From: Puniceicoccus vermicola
Lineage (GTDB): Bacteria; Verrucomicrobiota; Verrucomicrobiia; Opitutales; Puniceicoccaceae
Assembly: GCF_014230055.1 (NCBI RefSeq)
Contig: NZ_JACHVA010000143.1
Location: forward strand, 1 to 64,000
Length of the DNA stretch: 64,000 nucleotides
Direction of reading: 5' to 3'
The position numbers and the translations under genes are program-made. The notes under the pieces were generated by a model that worked only from the letters and a program-made list of their open reading frames with translations, was not told the DNA's origin and searched no databases. This document shows, piece by piece, positions 57,426 to 64,000 of this stretch (within the stretch, counting starts at the first letter, position 1; each line of letters begins with the position of its first letter).

Positions 57426-58135
57426 TGCGAACGCTCTTTTTACTTTTCGCTTTTATCTGTCTAACGCCGTCAATGACGACCCTGCAGGCACAGGACACAC
57501 TCGAACCGCGCGCTGGCGAAGTCTCCTGGGCCCGTTTGAAAACAGACTACAGACATTGGAATCGCCACTCTTCAGCAGAACCGACCATCGTAAATTTTAT
57601 TCACGACCATACGAATCTCGATATTGAGTCCACCTGGGTGGCCGCAGACATTGATCATCTCGATCAATTAATCCGCTATCCATTCTTGTATTCGGAGGGC
57701 ATTCACACCGTGACGAAACCCAAGCAACTCGAAAATTTACGGGAATATCTGCTACGGGGAGGATTCATCGTGATGGATTCGTGCATCAATCCCGAAGTCA
57801 CAGAAGACCCCGACGCTTTTGTCGTCGATCAGATCGCGAAGGTGCAGGAAATACTGCCCGGCGCTACCGCAAGAGCGCTTCCCCGGGATCACATTATCTT
57901 CAGGATATTCTTCAAAATCGAAGGCGGGGCACCACACTCCTATATGAACAGCGTTTACGATCCCGAGTGGGAGAAACACGGTTTCTACGCCATCTATTTC
58001 GAGGATGCTCCCGTCGCGCTTGTCAGCGTCAGTGGATTGAAATGTGGATGGGCAGGCCTTCAGACTATGCCGGGGCATGATGTGCTCTGCAGCCAGATGA
58101 TGGTCAACATCTATGTCTGGGCGATGACCCAATAG
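57422..58135 (+). CDS. DUF4159 exported protein
   Basis: A 237-aa protein with a signal peptide (MMRTLFLLFAFICLTPSMTT). The body fits DUF4159: ARLKTDYRHWNRHSSAEPTI, DIDHLDQLIRYPFLYSEGIH, LENLREYLLRGGFIVMDSCI, HIIFRIFFKIEGG and DVLCSQMMVNIYVWAMTQ. This domain has a flavodoxin/glutamine-amidotransferase-like topology and is found almost only in MoxR/VWA operons. No catalytic residue is known. It overlaps the upstream gene (ATGATG) and lies 15 bp before the next, so it is cotranscribed. Confidence 0.9.
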   Translation: MMRTLFLLFAFICLTPSMTTLQAQDTLEPRAGEVSWARLKTDYRHWNRHSSAEPTIVNFIHDHTNLDIESTWVAADIDHLDQLIRYPFLYSEGIHTVTKPKQLENLREYLLRGGFIVMDSCINPEVTEDPDAFVVDQIAKVQEILPGATARALPRDHIIFRIFFKIEGGAPHSYMNSVYDPEWEKHGFYAIYFEDAPVALVSVSGLKCGWAGLQTMPGHDVLCSQMMVNIYVWAMTQ

Positions 58136-58150
58136 AAGAGTCACGCGGAC

Positions 58151-60406
58151 ATGGATACGGTCGAAACATTTACTTGGGAATTTGGAGGTCCTCTGGCGGG
58201 TATACCGGTGCTCCTCGCCTTTTCCCTTCTATGTCTCGCTTTTATCGGCAGCTTGATTGTCGTCTGGTGGTCCTACCGAAACGCCCTCCGCCAGCTTTCG
58301 CTTCAGCGTCGATGGACGCTGTCGACCCTGCGCCTTCTCACGCTCGCAACACTTTTCTTCTGCTTGGCCAATCCAACACGGGTGGATCGGACCTACCTCG
58401 CGGAGAATGAATCGCCGAAAGCAATCCTTCTCATCGATCATTCCGCCAGCATGACCATCGCGGACAACCGCGGACGGACGCGACTTGACGACGCAGTCCG
58501 CACTTGGCGCACCTTCGCGAATCAGGCGATTGACCGCTTTGGCGAGATAATTACTTACCATTTCGACTCCGACCTTCGGAACGCGCCCCGAAGCGAACTC
58601 TATCCCGAACAAATACCCGGTCCAGACGACACCCAGCTGCTCAAAGCGTTGCAATCCATAATGGATACAGAAAAGCCAGAGGCGATCTTCGTGATCACCG
58701 ATGGTCTGGACACCAACGATTCTCAACAGGACGAAGCGTTGAACTCCATTTTCCAGAGCACCGTCCCGATATCATTCATCACCGGAGAGAACCGTATTGC
58801 AGAAGAGAAAATGCTAACCCTCCGCGAATTCGACTCGCCGGAAGAAGTGCTGCGCGACACGGCTTTTCCGGTTCGATGGGTGATTGAAGCACGACTCCAG
58901 AGAAACAGGAGTCTGCCTATCACGCTCCAGGTCGATGATCAAACTGTGATGACCGCGGAGCTGTCTCTAGCGTCCGGCTACAACCTGCTGCCGTTGTCCG
59001 CAACCGTCACAAGCGGGCAACCTGGTGAGCGAGTGCTCACGCTGACGGTCGGGGACGACAGAGAGTCGAAAACCTTCCGCCGGATTGTCTCCGTGGGGAG
59101 TCAGCGGTCGACTCGTGTACTTTATTATCAGGGCACCCCCGACTGGGGTTTCCGCTTCACAAAAGACATCTTTGCCCGTGAGCCGAGCATTGAGTTGACC
59201 TCTGTCTTTAAGCCGACTGATGAGATGACCGTGATCTCCGGACAGGACGAGGTGGATGAACTGCCGGAACAATCGCAGGCTCTAGCTGGTTTCGATGTGG
59301 TATTACTCTCTCAAGTTCCCTCCCGTCAATTGACCCCCGCCCGCCAGAAAGCGCTTCAAGAGTATGTCCGCCAAGGCGGGGGCCTCCTGCTTTTACTATC
59401 CGACGCCGACCAGGCAGAAGCACTCAGGCGATCAACGCTTGAATCGATTCTGCCCGTATTCCTGGAAGATGCTGAGCCGCCTCCGAATGGAGGCGACACA
59501 CTGCGAAATCAAATGCGTCAGCTTCGTCAAACAGGAGGCGGAAAAGCGATCCAGCTGCACCCCTTTTCAATAGTCGAGAGTTCTCGGTATGCTTATATTT
59601 TTGGCAATGAGGATAGGGAGGAACAAGTCATCCCCTGCTTTTTCACGGCAGCCCCAATCTTCCGAGCCAAGGCGGGCGCGGATATTCTCGCCCAAGATCC
59701 CAGTGAGAAGGACTCAGCGGGGCGAAGCGGCATCTTGCTCGCCATCCAACGTTTCGGCACAGGCCATACAGCGGTCCTAGCCACGGATTCCCTCTGGCGT
59801 TGGAAATTGGCCGAGCCCAGCGATTCGAAAGCACCCGAACAATTTTGGCAACAACTGCTGCATACCGTCGCCGGTGCTGGCATGGGCTCCGATGCCTTAC
59901 ATTTCGTGCGACTCCCAGTAGAGGTACCCGTGGGCGAACCGATAAATCTAAAACTGAATGCCGGGCCGGACATGGACGATTCCTTAGAAGTCGTCGCAAC
60001 TAGTCCCGAGCAGGAGGATTTTATACTTACCCCCTTAGAAAAAGATAATCCGGACGTCCGCGAAATTTCTTGGACCCCGAAAACACCCGGCGAGTGGACA
60101 ATTTCCGCAAGCACCGCGGACACGAAAACACGCCAGTTCATCACCGTAGGCCCACCCGCTGTGCCCAAACCGGATCGAGCTCACGAGAACGTTGATTACC
60201 ACTTATTACGGAGCCTCGCATCCGCCACTGGCGGCGACATGCTGGAAATCGGAAGCAAGCCCGGATGGATGAACCGGACAGATGACGGTCCGACGATTCT
60301 GGATGAAAGGCGAATCCCCCTTTGGAGCATCTGGCCGTTATTCTTACTCGCCACTGCATTCTATCTTTTTGAACTAAGCCTGCGGCGCTATTGGAAGTTG
60401 CTGTGA
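58151..60406 (+). CDS. VWA-domain membrane protein with amidotransferase-like region
   Basis: A 751-aa protein. Two N-terminal helices (LAGIPVLLAFSLLCLAFIGS and LSTLRLLTLATLFFCLANPT) precede a VWA domain with AILLIDHSASMTIAD (intact D-x-S-x-S) and IFVITDGLDTND. A beta-rich linker leads to a glutamine-amidotransferase-like region near residues 360-500 (FDVVLLSQVPSRQLTPARQK, EYVRQGGGLLLLLSDADQAE) and a C-terminal helix (LWSIWPLFLLATAFYLFELS). It is the third VWA-type protein of the operon. The architecture resembles the large VWA/GATase proteins of Planctomycetes; it is presumably in the inner membrane. Last gene of the operon. Confidence 0.87.
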   Translation: MDTVETFTWEFGGPLAGIPVLLAFSLLCLAFIGSLIVVWWSYRNALRQLSLQRRWTLSTLRLLTLATLFFCLANPTRVDRTYLAENESPKAILLIDHSASMTIADNRGRTRLDDAVRTWRTFANQAIDRFGEIITYHFDSDLRNAPRSELYPEQIPGPDDTQLLKALQSIMDTEKPEAIFVITDGLDTNDSQQDEALNSIFQSTVPISFITGENRIAEEKMLTLREFDSPEEVLRDTAFPVRWVIEARLQRNRSLPITLQVDDQTVMTAELSLASGYNLLPLSATVTSGQPGERVLTLTVGDDRESKTFRRIVSVGSQRSTRVLYYQGTPDWGFRFTKDIFAREPSIELTSVFKPTDEMTVISGQDEVDELPEQSQALAGFDVVLLSQVPSRQLTPARQKALQEYVRQGGGLLLLLSDADQAEALRRSTLESILPVFLEDAEPPPNGGDTLRNQMRQLRQTGGGKAIQLHPFSIVESSRYAYIFGNEDREEQVIPCFFTAAPIFRAKAGADILAQDPSEKDSAGRSGILLAIQRFGTGHTAVLATDSLWRWKLAEPSDSKAPEQFWQQLLHTVAGAGMGSDALHFVRLPVEVPVGEPINLKLNAGPDMDDSLEVVATSPEQEDFILTPLEKDNPDVREISWTPKTPGEWTISASTADTKTRQFITVGPPAVPKPDRAHENVDYHLLRSLASATGGDMLEIGSKPGWMNRTDDGPTILDERRIPLWSIWPLFLLATAFYLFELSLRRYWKLL

Positions 60407-60910
60407 GCCGACCATATTTTTAAACGGGATGGATACGCCTCTACCCTACCTATGCTACCTAAGTTCACCTCGGAGATTTTCCATAGCCATGATAAAAAAT
60501 AGAAAACGATTGCGGTAGGGATCGACTTCGGTTGGAGGGATCTATTGCCGTTGTGCTTGGGCAAGGCTGAAGCCGTGCCCCACTGGGAGGGCGATGATTC
60601 CTTTCTCGCGCGCCGTCGACTGTGAATCCCGCAGATTGCGTGTGGGATTTTTCGATTTCGGTCTTTGCTTGCCTTCACCTCAACGAAAAATCGCTCTCTT
60701 GCGTTCGCTCCGAGGCTATGAGACGCTATAAGTTTCGCTCTAGGGAGTCCGATTTGAGGATCACGGAAGAAACGTTTGTAAAGATCGCGTCCTTTTTGGG
60801 AGAATCCTTCAAATCCTCGCCGAAACGGCTCTCGCCAATTCGAAATTGGCCCGGTAGGTTTACACTGAGTCTCTCCTTGCGAGAGCGACTACCTCTATCA
60901 AAAAGAACAC
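60407..60910. other. Non-coding region between VWA operon and rnr
   Basis: No gene is supported; the frame at 60622-61041 overlaps rnr and lacks protein character. Short self-complementary fragments are present (GTAGGGATCGACTTCGGTTG, CCCGCAGATTGCGTGTGGGA), the latter a possible hairpin. The rnr promoter should be here, not identified. Confidence 0.35.
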
Positions 60911-63187
60911 ATGATTTTTCAGGAAAAGACTATCACCCACATGTTGGGTGCCGAATTTACCCCCACGACTCCCGACGACCTCGTCACCGCGCTCAAGATT
61001 GCCAAAGGCGAACAGGACAAGTTCCTCGCCGAGCTCGATGAGATGCAGACCAAGGGCTTGATCGTCCGCTTGAAGCGCGATCGCCTCTGTCTGCCCAAGG
61101 ACGCGGATCTCGTCACGGGGATCATCTATTTTCGTCAAACCGGAAAAGCGACGGTGCGCCCGGACACCAAGACCTATCAGGCCTCCCCAGAACCGGTTGC
61201 CATTCGCTCGGACGATACGGGCCTCGCCATGCACGGCGATCGCGTCGTGGCCCGCCTCGATTCGGACCGCCCGCGCCGCGGACGTCACGGCAAGGGGCGC
61301 AAACCCAAGGATACGGGCAACCCAATCAACAAAACGGGCCGCGTGATTCGCATCCTTGAGCGCGCCCGGACCAGCCTGCCCGGGACTTTAAAGAAAGCAC
61401 GCCACGCATTTTACGTCATTCCCGACGATCCCCGGATCATTCAGGACATCATCGTCCCGAGCCCCGGCACCGAAGGAACCCCGAAAGCCCGCGTCGGCGA
61501 CAAAGTCATCGTCAAACTCTTTGAGTGGACGCAGCGTCACATGAACCCCGAGGGCGAGATCGTAGAAGTCCTGGGACGCACCCATGAGCCGATGGCCGAG
61601 TACAAGGCCATCCTCCACAAGTTTGATCTGGACCCGGATTTTCCCGAGGAGGTCATGCGTCAGGTGGAGAATGTGCCCGATAAAGTTTCGGCCAAAGCCG
61701 CCGAGGGTCGCCTCGACTGCCGGGATCTGATGACCCTGACCATCGACCCGGACGACGCGAAGGATTTCGACGACGCCATCTCCCTCGAGAAACTCGACGA
61801 CGGCAACTGGCGGGTCGGAGTCCACATCGCCGACGTCAATGCCTACGTCAAGCCAGGGTCGCCCCTCGATATCGAAGCGTCCAAACGCGGGAACTCCACC
61901 TACCTGACCGGGACCGTCATCCCGATGCTCCCGCACAAACTTTCGAACGGCATCTGCAGTCTGGTCGAGGACGAAGACCGTCTGACCAAAGCGGTCTTCC
62001 TCGATTTCACACCGCAAGCCCGGCTCGTGGCCTGGCAGTTTGCCAACACCGTCATCCGCAGCAACAAGCGCCTCACTTACCGTCAGGCCTATGCGATGAT
62101 GACCGAGAGCGATCTGGAACAGATCCGCAACGCTCCGCTTCCGCCGAAGCATCAAACGGGCTCCATCGGGCGAGATCTCAAGAGCCTCAAGAACGCCGAG
62201 CTACAGGATCTCCGCAAGACTGTCCGCAAGCTCTGGTCCTTCGCCGAGAAGATGCGTAAGGGGCGTATGAAGGACGGCAGCCTCGATCTCGACATGCCGG
62301 AGGTCAAAATCTTCGTCGACGAGACTGGCGCCGCCGATCGAATCGAAAGCATCCACAACGACGAAAGCCACCAACTCATTGAGGAATTCATGCTGGCTGC
62401 GAACGAAGCGGTTGCGAAGGAAATCAAACGCCTCAACATTCCCTGCATCTACCGCGTCCACGACGAACCCGACGCGGAGAAATTGGATGAATTCCGCGAA
62501 TACCTGGCCACCGTTGGCATCACCGTTGGCGATCTTTCGCGTCGTCGCGAAATCACCAAGATGCTCAATGCCATCAACAATCACCCACAGGCCTACACCC
62601 TGCGCATCCAATTCCTGCGTAGCCTCAAGCAGGCCTGCTACCGGGCCTCGCCGGATGGTCACTACGGACTCTCCAAGAACGACTATACTCACTTCACTTC
62701 GCCGATCCGCCGCTATTCGGACCTCATCGTCCACCGGGTCTTTGAAAACCTTCTCCTGAAACGAGGTATCGACAGTGCCCCCGAGAACCTCGGGATCGTC
62801 TATACCCAAGCCAAACTGGAGTCGATCGGCGAACATCTCTCGATCACCGAGCGCAACAGCACTGACGCCGAGCGTGAGTCGGTGAAGGTGAAGCTCCTCG
62901 AATACTTCGAACGGGAGATGGCCAAATCGGGCAAGAAAACCGTCTTCGACGCCGTCATTACCGACGTCAAGAATCACGGGATGTTCATCGAGCTCTCCCA
63001 GTCCCTGGCCTTTGGGCTCGTCCACATTTCAACTTTGCGCGACGACCACTACAATCTCTCCCCCGACGGCACAAAGCTGGTCGGCAAGCGAAAGGGACGC
63101 GTCTATCGCCTCGGCCAGACGATTCCCGTCGTCACCGAACGGGTCGACCGCTTCAAGCGCCAGATCGACTTCGCCCTCGCAGAGTAA
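60911..63187 (+). CDS. rnr: Ribonuclease R
   Basis: A 758-aa 3'-5' exoribonuclease. The N-terminal winged-helix part (TPDDLVTALKIAKGEQD, ELDEMQTKGLIVRLKRDRLC) and cold-shock domains precede the RNB domain at about 270-600, whose metal site is DLMTLTIDPDDAKDFDDAIS with the spaced Asp residues, and SSPIRRYSDLIVHR-type block (HFTSPIRRYSDLIVHRVFEN) downstream. A C-terminal S1 domain (VTDVKNHGMFIELSQSLAFG) ends in RQIDFALAE without the lysine-rich tail of E. coli RNase R. It is a housekeeping enzyme of RNA turnover and quality control. It is followed by a paired REP-like element. Confidence 0.93.
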   Translation: MIFQEKTITHMLGAEFTPTTPDDLVTALKIAKGEQDKFLAELDEMQTKGLIVRLKRDRLCLPKDADLVTGIIYFRQTGKATVRPDTKTYQASPEPVAIRSDDTGLAMHGDRVVARLDSDRPRRGRHGKGRKPKDTGNPINKTGRVIRILERARTSLPGTLKKARHAFYVIPDDPRIIQDIIVPSPGTEGTPKARVGDKVIVKLFEWTQRHMNPEGEIVEVLGRTHEPMAEYKAILHKFDLDPDFPEEVMRQVENVPDKVSAKAAEGRLDCRDLMTLTIDPDDAKDFDDAISLEKLDDGNWRVGVHIADVNAYVKPGSPLDIEASKRGNSTYLTGTVIPMLPHKLSNGICSLVEDEDRLTKAVFLDFTPQARLVAWQFANTVIRSNKRLTYRQAYAMMTESDLEQIRNAPLPPKHQTGSIGRDLKSLKNAELQDLRKTVRKLWSFAEKMRKGRMKDGSLDLDMPEVKIFVDETGAADRIESIHNDESHQLIEEFMLAANEAVAKEIKRLNIPCIYRVHDEPDAEKLDEFREYLATVGITVGDLSRRREITKMLNAINNHPQAYTLRIQFLRSLKQACYRASPDGHYGLSKNDYTHFTSPIRRYSDLIVHRVFENLLLKRGIDSAPENLGIVYTQAKLESIGEHLSITERNSTDAERESVKVKLLEYFEREMAKSGKKTVFDAVITDVKNHGMFIELSQSLAFGLVHISTLRDDHYNLSPDGTKLVGKRKGRVYRLGQTIPVVTERVDRFKRQIDFALAE

Positions 63188-63198
63188 AAGGATCGCCA

Positions 63199-63302
63199 AG
63201 GTAGCGCGCCATGGCCTCATGGCGCACCCAAGTTTCGATTCAATCTACCCACTCTGATTTCCATTCCGAAAAGACGCGGGTTGGGCCAACCCGCACTACC
63301 TT
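63199..63302. repeat. Inverted pair of GTAG-footed hairpins after rnr
   Basis: GTAG at 63201 is followed by GCGCCATG-GCCT-CATGGCGC (63206-63225). About 50 bases on, GCGGGTTG-GGC-CAACCCGC (63276-63294) is followed by CTAC, which is GTAG on the other strand. The two hairpins differ in sequence but share foot, stem length and loop size, forming a BIME-like pair bounded by AAGGTAG and CTACCTT. Confidence 0.65.
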
Positions 63303-63445
63303 GCGAATCCTTGTGCCGCCCTGTGGCCACCTAATGCATCCTTTCCTATTCAGTTCCAGGTTCCTCGGTCTTTTCGAATCTGGCCTCGTCGTTCCGAAAT
63401 GATCGAACTATTGGACAAATCCAGATCCCGCGAATAAATTCCGGC

Positions 63446-64000
63446 ATGAACCTTAAGCTGAAGAACAAGTTAGCACTCGTCACTGGAAGCACCGCTGGTA
63501 TCGGATTCTCGATCGCACAGACTCTCGGCAAGGAAGGTGCCAATGTAATCGTCAACGGACGCAAGCCCGCCGATGTCGAGGCGGCAACCGATGAAATTTC
63601 TCAGTCCGCCAAAGGTGATGTCTTCGGTTTCGCCGGTGATCTTTCCCAACCGGAAGTCGCGGAATCTCTCCAATCTACTTATCCAGAAGTCGACATCTTG
63701 ATCAACAATCTTGGTATCTTCGAGCCCAAGCCATTTCTCGAAACGCCCGATGAGGATTGGAAACATTTCTTCGACGTCAATGTCCTCAGCGGCATCCGTC
63801 TCACCCGCCTCTACCTTCCGCGGATGCAATCCCAGAATTGGGGCCGCATCATCTTCATCTCCAGCGAGAGTGGGATGAACATTCCTCAGGAGATGATCCA
63901 CTACGGCGTCACCAAATCAGCCCAGATCGCCGCCGCGCGCGGATTAGCCGAGAGCCTCAAAGGCACGGGAATCACCGTGAATAGTGTGCTGCCCGGACCA
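63446..64000 (+). CDS. SDR-family short-chain dehydrogenase/reductase, partial
   Basis: The first 185 codons of a classical short-chain dehydrogenase/reductase, cut by the window end. LALVTGSTAGIGFSIAQ is the TG-x-x-x-GIG cofactor loop, ANVIVNGRK suggests NADP preference (Arg after the second strand), ILINNLGIFEPKPF replaces the usual NNAG, ISSESG supplies the catalytic Ser, and YGVTKSAQIAAARGLAESLK gives Tyr-x-x-x-Lys. A typical SDR is about 250 aa, so about 65 residues are missing. Substrate unknown. It is on the same strand as rnr but separated by about 260 bp with REP elements, so it is probably independent. Confidence 0.9.
   Translation, partial: MNLKLKNKLALVTGSTAGIGFSIAQTLGKEGANVIVNGRKPADVEAATDEISQSAKGDVFGFAGDLSQPEVAESLQSTYPEVDILINNLGIFEPKPFLETPDEDWKHFFDVNVLSGIRLTRLYLPRMQSQNWGRIIFISSESGMNIPQEMIHYGVTKSAQIAAARGLAESLKGTGITVNSVLPGP

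Overview
The window looks like a chromosomal segment of a Gram-negative, polysaccharide-degrading bacterium, most likely Verrucomicrobiota (Opitutales/Puniceicoccaceae-like). This placement is inferred from gene content and not from any marker gene: a PEP-CTERM-type sorting tail, very large secreted beta-propeller proteins, a giant prepilin-like protein, several Gfo/Idh/MocA oxidoreductases, a tagaturonate epimerase, AraC-type regulators beside catabolic genes, and a MoxR/DUF58/BatA/DUF4159/VWA operon. No rRNA, tRNA or CRISPR array was recognised.

Layout. (1) 1-19.4 kb is a visibly AT-richer accessory block. It begins with a truncated IS4-type transposase and a GntR/LacI-type regulator. Then come a 585-aa propeller protein, two paralogous giant secreted proteins (FlgD-like Ig, NHL propeller, EF-hand-like loop, CBM9-like domains), a PEP-CTERM protein, a cytoplasmic protein resembling alpha/alpha-toroid lyases, and a giant prepilin-like protein with a small coupled partner. 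Three of these transcription units carry a near-identical AT-rich palindromic element upstream. (2) 19.8-38.7 kb is a GC-richer sugar-catabolism region: a UxaE, Gfo/Idh and double-Rossmann FAD oxidoreductase operon with a divergent AraC regulator, a GH31 glucosidase, a second AraC regulator, MYG1-like and malic enzyme genes, a ChaN/Tiki-like protein, a PAS-AraC regulator divergent from a TIM-barrel isomerase, and two adjacent Gfo/Idh genes. (3) 38.7-45.4 kb holds ExoD flanked by long repeats, monomeric isocitrate dehydrogenase with a clear terminator, and an ABC transporter pair. (4) 45.4-48.3 kb is an AT-richer stretch of small unrelated genes (membrane peptide, GNAT, membrane protein, SanA-like) with long non-coding spacers. 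(5) 48.3-60.4 kb is a long operon encoding a pseudo-caspase/transglutaminase protein, a MoxR ATPase, DUF58, BatA-type VWA, a coiled-coil membrane protein, DUF4159 and a second VWA membrane protein. (6) 60.9-64 kb carries RNase R and the start of an SDR dehydrogenase.

How the genes may work together. The left block could be a glycan-responsive surface system: secreted carbohydrate-binding propellers and a pseudopilus-like protein under one regulator. The central region would feed uronates, glucosides and other sugars into central metabolism. The right-hand MoxR operon is probably an envelope-associated chaperone/VWA machine of unknown role. Intergenic regions are rich in REP-like hairpins, most with a GTAG foot, suggesting a REP/RAYT-type repeat system elsewhere in the genome.
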